Positions 15,501 to 22,983 of a stretch of 23,225 nucleotides of DNA are shown here, one piece after another (position 1 is the stretch's first letter; each line of letters begins with the position of its first letter). The position numbers and the translations under genes are program-made. The notes under the pieces were generated by a model. The model saw only the letters and a program-made list of their open reading frames with translations, searched no databases and was not told where the DNA came from. This DNA is from Humisphaera sp. (lineage in GTDB: Bacteria; Planctomycetota; Phycisphaerae; Tepidisphaerales; Tepidisphaeraceae). The stretch is taken from the NCBI GenBank assembly GCA_025351525.1, contig JANXVV010000079.1:1-23225 (forward strand), in the 5' to 3' direction.

Positions 15501-16090
15501 TCCGCCTCAATACTGATTTGGATTCGGACACGCAGCAGAAGGAAGGCATCGTCGTCGACATCCGCGGAAATACCGGCGGGTTCGTGAATGGTTTTGCGCT
15601 CGATGTCCTTTCACGCCGGAATTATCTGATGATGACCCGGCGCGGGCTTTCTCCCGTTCCGGGCAGGGTGATTCTGGGGCAGCGGGCGCTGCTCAGCCCG
15701 ACAATTCTGCTGACCAATCGATCGACCTATTCCGATGCCGAGGATTTCACCGAAGGTTATCGGGCGTTGAAACTCGGTAAAACCGTCGGTGAACCGACTG
15801 CCGGAGCGGTTATTTTCACAAGCACCGTCACACTTCTCGACGGCACGCGGCTGGGTCTTCCCAACACCGCCGTCTATGACGGGAAAGGCCAATCGCTCGA
15901 GATGCACCCCCGTTCGGTGGATGTGGCCGTCGACCGCCCGGCGGGGGAATGGTATGCCCATCGCGATGCGCAACTCGATGCGGCTTCAGCCGAATTGCTT
16001 CGTCAAATCGACCAGAACAGTTCCTATCTCAAAAGCCCCCTCAAATCGGTGTTGAAGCCGACCACGCAGTCCGCCTCACAGTCGCAATAA
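12584..16090 (+). CDS. Secreted Tricorn-like protease (WD40-like propellers, PDZ, S41 peptidase)
   Basis: A protein of 1168 residues. WD40-like/PD40 propeller repeats (ISPDGSEIAFSS, YSPDGKSLAFIS, VSPDGRKIAFAV and others) fill about 50-560 and resume at about 655-750. A Pro/Thr-rich linker lies between (about 590-645). A PDZ domain is near 860-935, and a C-terminal S41 serine peptidase follows. Candidate catalytic residues are His826 (LNASHVGIYA) and nucleophile Ser1050 (STYSDAEDF), after 'GIVVDIRGNTGG'. This is the Tricorn layout: oligomeric processing of peptides. A signal peptide, MPPCILILFLLSLIGSIAHA, begins at 12677 and implies export. The start is unsettled: ATG 12584 has GGAG six bases upstream but leads through a family A repeat, while ATG 12677 lies in the end of that repeat and gives a neat signal peptide. 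The Pls-like synthetase follows 152 bp downstream. Confidence 0.9.
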   Translation: MRLAERNDFLEVAWASRLCFFVKNKSMGGTPMPPCILILFLLSLIGSIAHAEVPAPLPSFAEPAISPDGSEIAFSSGGDIWTVPIVGGEARLLISHPANESRPVYSPDGKSLAFISTRSGNGDIYLLRLESGEVTRLTWNDGREELDGFSADGKYVYYSTTGTDLGGSNHDIYRVSVNGGTPMPMVADRYANEFQAASSPDGSALAFCAGGIAAREWWRKGHSHGGESALWLMRAARNPSSDGPAFKQLSPNGSRDLWPMWSADARTLYYVSDRNGFQNILARSVSDSADVVGEPLTRFRAGSVSWPTISRDGKTIVFERNFAIWKIDAANGSTREIPIKLRGAFGATGAEHLNYGGGISEIAVSPDGRKIAFAVHGKIFATGAREGGEAVRITHADGMESHVVWSRDSRRLVFTSDREGTRHLFLYEFSTGKEFRLTHGTEDDTAPCFGPDDNRLAFQRGGNELRWIDIFTQKEKLLASGQGFERAPFDRASSPLAWSPKGDWLAYTAVGKRGFSNLWVVSVNGSDEPKQVTFLPNSFAHAVSWSPDGTYLLYGTGQRTEDYQLAKVDLIPRTPRFREDQFRDLFREVPRPTLPRTVVPIPPDPHPPTTGPTSSPSTFAWPSTMPATLPATMPVRATPIALPIETRADTRIVFDGIRQRLTLLPVGMDVDYQTISPDGKSVLLVGTAGGQQNLYTYALDDYASGASVARQLTSTPGSKSHVQFSADGREIYYIDNGRINAVQLDTRLSRSISVAAEMDVDFAAEKWTVFRQAWNYFSDNFADPKFNGVDWVAVRNAYAPRVAGARTAEELRRILSYMLGELNASHVGIYAPANTSRTTTGHLGLRFDRFTYETTGSLKVIEVFPLGPAAVAGIRIGEYITAVDGVRVSGRFNLDQALDLKIGRRVLLHVGPVLARAALPLGRDVPLLPVDSGTEKALMYKAWIESQRVYVEKVSGGRLGYVHIADMTEAALVRLNTDLDSDTQQKEGIVVDIRGNTGGFVNGFALDVLSRRNYLMMTRRGLSPVPGRVILGQRALLSPTILLTNRSTYSDAEDFTEGYRALKLGKTVGEPTAGAVIFTSTVTLLDGTRLGLPNTAVYDGKGQSLEMHPRSVDVAVDRPAGEWYAHRDAQLDAASAELLRQIDQNSSYLKSPLKSVLKPTTQSASQSQ
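12617..12683. repeat. Inverted-repeat element, family A, copy 2 (in the 5' end of the protease gene)
   Basis: GTGGCATGGGCGTCTCGCCT and, inverse, CGGGACGCCCATGCCAC around a loop of about 25 bp. It lies in frame in the 5' end of the Tricorn-like gene and supplies its ATG at 12677. Confidence 0.88.
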
Positions 16091-16118
16091 TTTTATTCCG
16101 GCTGCGTTATGAATGGTA

Positions 16119-16184
16119 GTGGCATTGGCGTCTCGCCCGTGCTTTTTGGCCCAAAAAAATGCACGGGAGAGACGCCCATGCCAC
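16119..16184. repeat. Inverted-repeat element, family A, copy 3
   Basis: GTGGCATTGGCGTCTCGCCC and GAGAGACGCCCATGCCAC form the arms. It lies in the 152-bp gap between the protease and synthetase genes. Confidence 0.88.
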
Positions 16185-16242
16185 CTTATTCAAATGACCC
16201 GATTCAGTTTTCGCCGATTTTGCGAATGCGAAGGAAGAGCCA

Positions 16243-19200
16243 ATGTGTGAATGCAATCCCATTGCCGTCGATCAAGGCCAAACCGGCCTGCTGACTCCTC
16301 CCGCAAGCGAGTCCGTCGCGGCTTTGGATTCATCCGCGCCGGAAGCACTTCTCACCGACGGGCAACGGCATCTCATTTTAGACCAGTGGAGCCGATCGAC
16401 CGACGATGCCGGTTTGTTGCGCAACGAACTGCTGCACGAACTGTTCGAGGTGACGGCGGATGTCCACCCCAGCCGAATCGCGATCGACTGTGCGGGCGTA
16501 CCAATCTCCTATCACGATTTGGAATGGCAGGCCAATCAGCTGTCCCATTATCTGAGAGACGGTGGCGTTGGCCCGGGGTCATTCGTCGCGCTTCTGCTGC
16601 CCCGATCAGCCGATGTCTACGTGACGATTCTCGCCATCCTCAAAAGCGGGGCGGCGTATGTCCCGCTCGACCCGGATTACCCCGCCGATCGCGTCTCCTA
16701 TATTCTTGCGGATTGCAAAGTTCACACGCTCATCACCACTGCGGCACTCGCGGCAAAACATCAGCCGGGTGATCGGCGGGTGGTGCTGCTCGATCAGTCG
16801 CGAGCGCAAATCAGCGCGTCCAGTCCGGTGCGATTGAACCGCCTTGAAGTCAACGCGCAGCCGCACGATCTCTGTTATGTGATCTACACCTCCGGTTCGA
16901 CCGGGCGACCCAAAGGGGTGGAAATCGCGCATCGCAGCGCGTGCCATCTGGTGCGGGCGGAGGCGGAAATCTTTGGCATATCCCCGCGCGATCGCGTGTA
17001 TCAGGGCTTCTCGATCGCGTTCGACGCCTCGGTGGAGGAAATCTGGCTGGCCCTGTTCAGCGGTGCGGCACTCGTCGTGGGCACATCCGAAATGGTCCAT
17101 GCGGGACCGGGCCTTTCGCAGATGCTGACCGATGCGAAGGTCAGCGTTTTATCCTGTGTGCCAACGCTGCTTTCGATGATGCCGGACGATGTGCCGGGCG
17201 TGAAATTACTGATCGTCGGCGGAGAAGCCTGCCCGCAGGATCTCGTACGCCGATGGGCTCGCGCGGGTCGCCGGATGGTCAATACCTATGGCCCCACCGA
17301 AGCGACGGTGATCGCCACCTGGGGTGATTTGCATCCCGAATCGCCCGTCACGATCGGGCGACCGGTTTCAAATTACCGCGTTTATCTCCTCGATCGGCAA
17401 ATGCAGCCCGTGCCTTTGGGTGAACCCGGTGAACTGCATCTGGGCGGACCGGGGTTGGCGCGTGGGTATGTCGGGCGGCCCGATCTCACGGCCGAAAAAT
17501 TCGTGTCCGATCCATTCTCAAAATTTCCGTCGGACCGGCTCTACAAAACCGGCGATCTGGTGCGATTCACGGACGAGGGCGAGATTGAATTTCTGGGCCG
17601 TATCGACACGCAGATAAAACTCCGCGGCTTCCGAATCGAGCTCTCCGAAATCGAGTCGGCATTGCTACGCTGCCCCGGCATTCAAAGCGCCGTCGCCACG
17701 GTGAGAATGGATGGGCAGGGCATTGAACAACTGGCCGGTTACATTGTGTCAAGCACGACGGCGATGTTCGATGAGGCGGGACTAAAATCTCAACTCCGGT
17801 CACTTCTCCCGGCGTACATGATCCCCTCGACGATCGATGATCTATCCTGCCTGCCGACGCTTTCCAGCGGCAAGGTGGATCGGAAATCCCTGCCCGCGCC
17901 GCGACCGCGCGCACGTGTGGCGGAGGCGACCGGTGAACCTCCTCGAACCGCGCGGGAGAGAACCCTCTTCGCCCATTGGGAAAAGCTGTTTTCCCCGGCC
18001 CTCGTGTCGCGCCGGGATGATTTTTTTCTGGAACTGGGGGGTCATTCGCTTCTGGCGGCGACGATGGTTTCGCAGCTTCGCAAAGAGCCTTCATTCCATG
18101 ATCTTTCAGTGCTCGACGTCTACCATTTCCCCTCCATCGCCTCTCTTGCCGCTGAAATCGATCGGCGATCAAAACTGAAGAACGCAACGGCACCGCGCCA
18201 ATCGATAGAACCGATCAGGGTCTCTCGTCTCTCGTATTTCCTCTGCTCACTTGCTCAATTGCCCTGTCTTTATGTGCTGCTGGCACTGTATGCCGTCCAA
18301 TGGCTTTCGCCCTACATCCTCTACAGTTGGCGGCTCAATCGGGGGCTGGGCATCGGTGGATCGCTGCTGCTTTCGCTGGCCGCCGCACTGGTGGTGCCGC
18401 CGTGCATGTTGCTGGTGGCCTGCGCCGCCAAATGGCTCATCATCGGTCGGTATCGACCAGGCCTCCACCCGCTCTGGGGAAGCTATTATTTGCGCTGGTG
18501 GCTGGTCGATAAAATCATTTCATTCGCGCCGATCGGGTTCCTCACCGGCACTCCATTACTGAACATTTACCTGCGGCTGATGGGCGCAAAAATTGGCGGC
18601 GATGTTCATCTGGCCAGCGACAATCTTTCCGCGTTCGATCTGATTTCCATCGGAGATCGGTCGACGCTCGGCATCGAATCAAGCCTTACCCACTGCACCG
18701 TTGAAGGCGGTTGGTTGAAAATCGGTCGCATCGAAATCGGTGCGGACTGCACCATCGGCATCCGATGCGCGATCGAACGCGACACCGTGATGGAACCGAA
18801 TTCCAGTCTCGACGACCTCAGCCTGCTGCCCGCCGGCCAAACCCTCCCCGCCGGTGAAACATGGCGCGGTTCCCCTGCCCAGCGGATTGTGGGCGTCGCT
18901 TCTCAATCGCCTCCCGTAAAAAATGAGCCCGCAATCATTCCCGGAAGCGCCTCGGGTGCCATAGGTCGCGGTACTCCGAGACCTGTGTTTCCGGGCCGGC
19001 CCGCCAGCACAGGTCTCGGAGTACCGAGACCTGTGGCACCATGTCCCATCGGAAACTCGGACGCTATTTCCAGGCCGGTCTCAAATCGGCGTACCGCTCA
19101 AAAATATGCGGCCTTCTACGCCTCCGGCGCACTCCTGCTCCCTCTCATTTATCTCCTCGCGATTTTTCCCGGAATGATCCTGCTCGCGCATCTGGATCGA

Positions 19201-20502
19201 AAGTACAACACCTATTCGTTTCTGGCCGTGGCCCCATTGGCGGCAATTTCGTTCGTCGTGTTTCTCTGTCTTCTGATCGCCGCCCTTAAATGGATTCTTG
19301 TCGGTCGCGTAAAACCGGGGACGTATCCGATCTTCAGTCCGTTCCACGCCCGCAAGTGGTTCTTCGACCAGCTCATGGGGCTCAGCCTCGATGTGATGGG
19401 ATCGCTGTACGCCACCCTCTATCTGGCACCCTGGTATCGCCTGCTCGGGGCCACGCTCGGTAAAAACGCGGAGATTTCCACCGCCAGTTCCGCCTCGCCC
19501 GATCTGCTGGACATCGGCGACGAAAGCTTTATCGCCGACTACGTGTCGCTCGGTGCGGCCAAAATCGCCCGCGGTGAAATGACCCTTGCCCCCACCCGCA
19601 TCGGCAAGCGGGCATTCGTCGGCAATAGCGCGATGGTCCCGGCCGGCACCATTCTCGGAAGCGGGGCGCTCATCGGTGTCCTGTCCGCGCCGCCGCTCAA
19701 CTCCGCCGATGCCGCAGGCGAGGGAACTTCCTGGCTCGGTTCCCCCGCCATCTTCCTTCCCCAGCGCACCGTCAATCAGACATTTTCAGAGCGGTCCACT
19801 TTCAACCCGACCCGCACACTTTACGTCCAGCGCTATCTCATCGAGTTCATCCGCGTGATTCTCCCCGTGACGGTTTTCGTCACGCTGACCACCCTGCTGC
19901 TGCATCAGATGATCGTGCTGCGCGACATCGCGAAAATCGGCACGCTGAAAATCGCCCTGCTGTTTCCGCTCATGTATCTGGCGTGCGGCCTGATCGCCTC
20001 GGCGTTCGTCATCACCGCGAAATGGGTGTTGATGGGCCGCTACCAACCCGCCGAAAAACCGCTCTGGAGCACGTTCGTCTGGCGAACGGAACTGCTGACC
20101 GCCCTGCATGAAAATCTCGCCAACTCATTCCTCATCGAGCTGCTGACCGGCACGCCATGGATCTGCTGGTTCTTCCGGATGATGGGCGCAACAATCGGCA
20201 GTCGTGTGTTTATGGACACGACTTTTTTAACCGAATTCGATTTGATTTCGATCGGGGATGATGCCGCCCTGAATGATTCCTGCACGGTGCAGACACACCT
20301 GTTCGAAGACCGCGTGATGAAGATGTCGAACATCCGCATCGGGGCGAATTGCGCCATTGGATCAGGATCGGTCGTGCTGTACGACACCGCGATGGAAGCC
20401 GGTTCCACCCTCGGCGATCTATCCTTGCTGATGAAAGGCGAATCGCTGCCCACCGGCACGCATTGGCACGGTTCCCCCGCAAGGCTTCAAATTAATTCTT
20501 AA
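16243..20502 (+). CDS. Pls-type (epsilon-poly-lysine synthetase-like) nonribosomal peptide synthetase
   Basis: A protein of 1419 residues. The adenylation domain (about 60-545) has YTSGSTGRPKG (from 215), FDASVEEIW (from 260, with Asp261), NTYGPTEA (from 347), YKTGDLVRF, and the catalytic lysine Lys544 in SSGKVDRK. A carrier domain carries Ser602 in LGGHSLLA, the phosphopantetheine site. Three modules follow, each of two membrane helices and a left-handed beta-helix (hexapeptide-repeat) part: about 660-893, 950-1180 and 1195-1419. No condensation or thioesterase domain is present. This is the architecture of Pls, which joins one amino acid into a poly-amino acid at the membrane. The start at 16243 has AAGGA seven bases upstream. 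The linker between modules one and two (905-933) is encoded by a family G repeat. The substrate is unknown; Asp261 suggests a substrate with an alpha-amino group. Confidence 0.9.
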   Translation: MCECNPIAVDQGQTGLLTPPASESVAALDSSAPEALLTDGQRHLILDQWSRSTDDAGLLRNELLHELFEVTADVHPSRIAIDCAGVPISYHDLEWQANQLSHYLRDGGVGPGSFVALLLPRSADVYVTILAILKSGAAYVPLDPDYPADRVSYILADCKVHTLITTAALAAKHQPGDRRVVLLDQSRAQISASSPVRLNRLEVNAQPHDLCYVIYTSGSTGRPKGVEIAHRSACHLVRAEAEIFGISPRDRVYQGFSIAFDASVEEIWLALFSGAALVVGTSEMVHAGPGLSQMLTDAKVSVLSCVPTLLSMMPDDVPGVKLLIVGGEACPQDLVRRWARAGRRMVNTYGPTEATVIATWGDLHPESPVTIGRPVSNYRVYLLDRQMQPVPLGEPGELHLGGPGLARGYVGRPDLTAEKFVSDPFSKFPSDRLYKTGDLVRFTDEGEIEFLGRIDTQIKLRGFRIELSEIESALLRCPGIQSAVATVRMDGQGIEQLAGYIVSSTTAMFDEAGLKSQLRSLLPAYMIPSTIDDLSCLPTLSSGKVDRKSLPAPRPRARVAEATGEPPRTARERTLFAHWEKLFSPALVSRRDDFFLELGGHSLLAATMVSQLRKEPSFHDLSVLDVYHFPSIASLAAEIDRRSKLKNATAPRQSIEPIRVSRLSYFLCSLAQLPCLYVLLALYAVQWLSPYILYSWRLNRGLGIGGSLLLSLAAALVVPPCMLLVACAAKWLIIGRYRPGLHPLWGSYYLRWWLVDKIISFAPIGFLTGTPLLNIYLRLMGAKIGGDVHLASDNLSAFDLISIGDRSTLGIESSLTHCTVEGGWLKIGRIEIGADCTIGIRCAIERDTVMEPNSSLDDLSLLPAGQTLPAGETWRGSPAQRIVGVASQSPPVKNEPAIIPGSASGAIGRGTPRPVFPGRPASTGLGVPRPVAPCPIGNSDAISRPVSNRRTAQKYAAFYASGALLLPLIYLLAIFPGMILLAHLDRKYNTYSFLAVAPLAAISFVVFLCLLIAALKWILVGRVKPGTYPIFSPFHARKWFFDQLMGLSLDVMGSLYATLYLAPWYRLLGATLGKNAEISTASSASPDLLDIGDESFIADYVSLGAAKIARGEMTLAPTRIGKRAFVGNSAMVPAGTILGSGALIGVLSAPPLNSADAAGEGTSWLGSPAIFLPQRTVNQTFSERSTFNPTRTLYVQRYLIEFIRVILPVTVFVTLTTLLLHQMIVLRDIAKIGTLKIALLFPLMYLACGLIASAFVITAKWVLMGRYQPAEKPLWSTFVWRTELLTALHENLANSFLIELLTGTPWICWFFRMMGATIGSRVFMDTTFLTEFDLISIGDDAALNDSCTVQTHLFEDRVMKMSNIRIGANCAIGSGSVVLYDTAMEAGSTLGDLSLLMKGESLPTGTHWHGSPARLQINS
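18955..19040. repeat. Inverted-repeat element, family G, inside the synthetase gene
   Basis: 33-bp arms (18955-18987 and 19008-19040) are inverse copies with two mismatches, beginning GGTGCCATAGGTCGCGGTAC. The reading frame stays open across the 86 bp and gives a Gly/Pro/Arg-rich peptide (GAIGRGTPRPVFPGRPAS, then TGLGVPRPVAP). The first arm is shared with 10018-10044. Confidence 0.9.
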
Positions 20503-20518
20503 GACACCCCCCGGCATG

Positions 20519-20535
20519 GGTCACTTTCAGTGACC
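20519..20535 (+). terminator. Hairpin after the synthetase gene
   Basis: GGTCACT-TTC-AGTGACC, 17 bases after the stop codon, followed closely by a second hairpin GTGCG-ACA-CGCAC (20538-20550). No T run follows, so it is only a possible terminator. Confidence 0.35.
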
Positions 20536-20575
20536 ATGTGCGACACGCACAAATCCCCCAAAAAAACAAATGCGG

Positions 20576-20668
20576 GCGCAAAGACGCCAGGAGCGCAAAG
20601 CAATCGCAAAGAAACATTTAGAATTGAATTCTTTGCATCCCCCTTCGCGCTCCTTGCGACTTTGCGGC
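20576..20668. repeat. Inverted-repeat element, family I
   Basis: GCGCAAAGACGCCAGGAGCG (from 20576) and CTTCGCGCTCCTTGCGACTT (from 20643) form loosely inverse arms. It fills the space between the synthetase and the small membrane-protein gene that faces it. Confidence 0.65.
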
Positions 20669-20695
20669 AAGGCTTTTGGTTTGGAATGGCGCAGA

Positions 20696-21043
20696 TCACA
20701 CACCCTGCTGATAAAACACGTTCCAATTGAATCCGATGGCCAGTTCAACAAACGCCCCGCCCAACCCCAGAAAACTACAGAACATCGCCGCGAAGACCTG
20801 CGTGTCTTCGTCGAGCGGCGACTTTTTCAACGTCGCCCCAACGATCGTGAACACCGCGCCCGCGCCGGCCATCACCAATGGAATAAGCGGCAGCCAGACA
20901 AACGCCGCGCTGAAACCAAAGCAGCCCAGCACAAAGATGGCCAGGCAAATCGACGTGGAGGCAATCCCCAACCCGCCGCCCACGCGAACGAGTGATGTTT
21001 GCCCAACGGTTGAAGAATAATGCAATGCAGGTGATTCGCTCAT
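20696..21043 (-). CDS. Small hypothetical membrane protein
   Basis: A 115-residue protein starting MSESPALHYSSTVG, with about three hydrophobic segments: 'IASTSICLAIFVLGCFGFSAAFVWLPLIPLVMAGAGAVFTIVGATL' spans two, and 'VFAAMFCSFLGLGGAFVELAIGF' is the third. The frame is open to 21166, but the extra codons lie over the small zinc-ribbon gene at 21085-21249 in another frame and look non-coding, so the ATG at 21043 is preferred. It follows that zinc-ribbon gene by 41 bp on the same strand. No known family is recognised. Confidence 0.65.
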   Translation of the reverse strand: MSESPALHYSSTVGQTSLVRVGGGLGIASTSICLAIFVLGCFGFSAAFVWLPLIPLVMAGAGAVFTIVGATLKKSPLDEDTQVFAAMFCSFLGLGGAFVELAIGFNWNVFYQQGV

Positions 21044-21084
21044 GCCCGGAATATAAGGCAAAAGCGGGCGATCTTCCAGTGCCG

Positions 21085-21249
21085 CTATCGGCCGGTTTTT
21101 CCGGCGACCGCCAACGCGGGCATGCGGCCCTCGGGCACGCGCAGCACGGTCTGGCAGTACTGGCACTTGACCGATTTGGACCGGAGTTCATCCGGCACCG
21201 CGAGGATTTTTCGACACTTGAGATTCGGACAGATAATCTGCACTGGCAT
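21085..21249 (-). CDS. 54-residue zinc-ribbon protein
   Basis: Starting from the ATG at 21249 and ending at TAG 21085-21087, this short frame encodes 54 residues with Cys7, Cys12, Cys29 and Cys32: 'ICPNLKCRKILAVPDELRSK' then 'VKCQYCQTVLRVPEG'. That is the planctomycete zinc-ribbon pattern of two Cys pairs, each followed by an (A/R)VP turn. GGAGAG lies a few bases upstream and supports the start. It precedes the small membrane-protein gene and may be co-transcribed with it. The function is unknown; the size and pattern suggest a small metal-binding or regulatory protein. Confidence 0.7.
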   Translation of the reverse strand: MPVQIICPNLKCRKILAVPDELRSKSVKCQYCQTVLRVPEGRMPALAVAGKTGR

Positions 21250-21316
21250 AGGTCTCTCCAGCATAGTTATCGGTCATCGAAGCGGTGAGCTTGAGAATAA
21301 CGTGGCGAGTTCAAAA

Positions 21317-21745
21317 TTATGCCGTCGCTTTCACCAGCAATTCAAACGTGCCCCCCGGCCGTGCGGCAATGTTCACCAGGGTTCCGACGGTGAGTGGGCC
21401 ACGTACCAGATCGTAGGCATCCGGGTCGGTCGGAAGCCGCACCACGATCGGGACGCCGGCCTGAATGACCATCTGGTTTTCGTCCAGATACCGGATGCGT
21501 CCCTGTACGGTACGCGGCGGGCCGAAGATCGGGGAGATGAAGTTCCCGCCGCTCGGCACCGTCCAGACTTTTTTCGCTTCCAGTCGAATCAATCCTTCCG
21601 TCATCACGCCCATGCGCGCGCCGTCCAGACTTCCTTCGGCATCGAGGCGAATCTCGTAATTGGTATTGGCGGGGGCAAAAACCACCGCTCGATTTTCCAT
21701 CGCAATCATCTTCCCGCAGGCCGGGAAATCACTCACTGTGGGCAT
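21317..21745 (-). CDS. Hypothetical protein, beta-rich
   Basis: A 142-residue protein not recognised as a known family. It starts MPTVSDFPACGKMIAMENRA with AGGAG about five bases before the ATG, which settles the start. It has no signal peptide or membrane helix; alternating hydrophobic residues suggest a beta-rich fold ('AVVFAPANTNYEIRL', 'QGRIRYLDENQMVIQAG', 'VPIVVRLP'). The last part, 'VGTLVNIAARPGGTFELLVKA', looks like another strand pair. It is the first gene of a minus-strand run with the zinc ribbon and the small membrane protein, separated from the former by 67 bp. It may be a planctomycete-specific protein. Confidence 0.68.
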   Translation of the reverse strand: MPTVSDFPACGKMIAMENRAVVFAPANTNYEIRLDAEGSLDGARMGVMTEGLIRLEAKKVWTVPSGGNFISPIFGPPRTVQGRIRYLDENQMVIQAGVPIVVRLPTDPDAYDLVRGPLTVGTLVNIAARPGGTFELLVKATA

Positions 21746-21800
21746 GGGACTCCTGTTTCAAAAACGTGGCGATGCGGGATCGCTAAAATTTGTGTTCCAA

Positions 21801-21834
21801 GTTAGCCGCGACGCGCAGCGGAGCGCGGGCTAAC
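21801..21834. repeat. Inverted repeat, family J
   Basis: GTTAGCCGCGACGCGC and, inverse, GCGCGGGCTAAC, around a short loop. It lies between two divergent genes. Confidence 0.6.
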
Positions 21835-21863
21835 CCTACAAAAACGCTCCGTGGTTAAACAAA

Positions 21864-21887
21864 GCACGGGCGAGACGCCCATGCCAC
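21864..21887. repeat. Family A half element
   Basis: Only the right arm, GCACGGGCGAGACGCCCATG followed by CCAC, is present. It accounts for the in-frame upstream codons of the lipoprotein gene (STGETPMPL). Confidence 0.75.
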
Positions 21888-21976
21888 TTGTTTCACATCT
21901 CGAATGTAACGGGCGCATCGCAAAATGGGAAACAGTCGCTTTTGATTGGCCCGCCGACTCTTTAGAATCACCCGCC

Positions 21977-22981
21977 ATGCGATGCATCACCGCCCTTTTT
22001 TTTGCCGTGGCCGCCCTTGCCCCATTCGGTTGCGAACATCACGAAAAGGATTCCCACACCGAGGTATTTAAAACGGCGCAGGACGTGGTGGTGGAACGGC
22101 GAGCCAAGCAGTTGACGGCGCACAAGGAACTCGCGATCTCCGTTCTGCGCTTTTCACGGCCCGATCTCGAAGCAAAATCGGCGGAGGGCACTTCGATCTC
22201 CGTGCAAGCCGATGGCGTGACGCGACCGATCGACCTGCTGCCGATCGAGGAGCAACTCGTTCGCCATGCGGCTGATGAGCGCGCGATTCTGCGGCGATAC
22301 CTCGATGTGCAATTGCGGCCATTCGATTTTGAGCGGCTTAAATTGCTCAGCATCGACCGGGTGATGAAGCAGGCATCATTCGAATTGGTCAACACCGCCG
22401 GGTTGAAAGAGATGCAGCAAAATGTCGGCGAATCGAGATTGCAAAGCGTGCCGGTCGTGTCAAACATTTTCCGGGTCACGGTGATTCGTCGGGGAGAATC
22501 GACGGTCACCGTGCCGGTCACCGCCGCGCTGCTGGAGGCGTGGAAAGTTTCACATACCGCCGTGGATGCCGCCGCCATGGAGAATCTTCGGGAGGGGTTG
22601 AATAACGCGGGAGAAAATTTTCTCGAATCCATCGTCTTCGGTCCCGCCGGTTGCAGCGGCAGTTTGAAATCGGGGATCGACCCGGCGGTCATTCTGCTGC
22701 CGGAGTTTCTAACCGCTGTGCAGAAAGCCTGGAAAATGCAGGATAATCTGGTCATTTTTGCACCGGCACCGGGCGGAATCGTGATGGTCGAACAGCACAA
22801 CCAGCGGCTTCTCGATCTGCTCGTGCCGCAGTGGAAAAAACAGTTGGCGACGATGCCGAGTGCATTGTCCGAACAGTTTTTGTTGCGCGACGCGCAAGGG
22901 ATTTCGCTCTTTGCGTATGCCCCCACGACAAAACCCGCGACGGTTCCTGCAACAAAACCGGCGCCTTATTTCGTACATTGA
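21977..22981 (+). CDS. Putative lipoprotein, DUF1444-like
   Basis: The 334-residue protein begins MRCITALFFAVAALAPFGCE: a short basic start, a hydrophobic core and Cys19, which fits a lipoprotein signal with a non-standard box (P-F-G-C). The frame is open from 21851, but the first 42 codons translate a repeat half element and spacer, so 21977 is preferred. The later part, with 'AMENLREGLNN', 'PAVILLPEFLTAVQKAW', 'DNLVIFAPAPGG' and 'QRLLDLLVPQWKKQLATMPSALSEQFLL', recalls the DUF1444/YtpQ family, though this match is from memory and weak. The C-terminus is a Thr/Pro/Lys tail (TTKPATVPATKPAP), a low-complexity end. It should sit in a membrane facing the periplasm. Its function is unknown. Confidence 0.7.
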   Translation: MRCITALFFAVAALAPFGCEHHEKDSHTEVFKTAQDVVVERRAKQLTAHKELAISVLRFSRPDLEAKSAEGTSISVQADGVTRPIDLLPIEEQLVRHAADERAILRRYLDVQLRPFDFERLKLLSIDRVMKQASFELVNTAGLKEMQQNVGESRLQSVPVVSNIFRVTVIRRGESTVTVPVTAALLEAWKVSHTAVDAAAMENLREGLNNAGENFLESIVFGPAGCSGSLKSGIDPAVILLPEFLTAVQKAWKMQDNLVIFAPAPGGIVMVEQHNQRLLDLLVPQWKKQLATMPSALSEQFLLRDAQGISLFAYAPTTKPATVPATKPAPYFVH

Positions 22982-22983
22982 AG

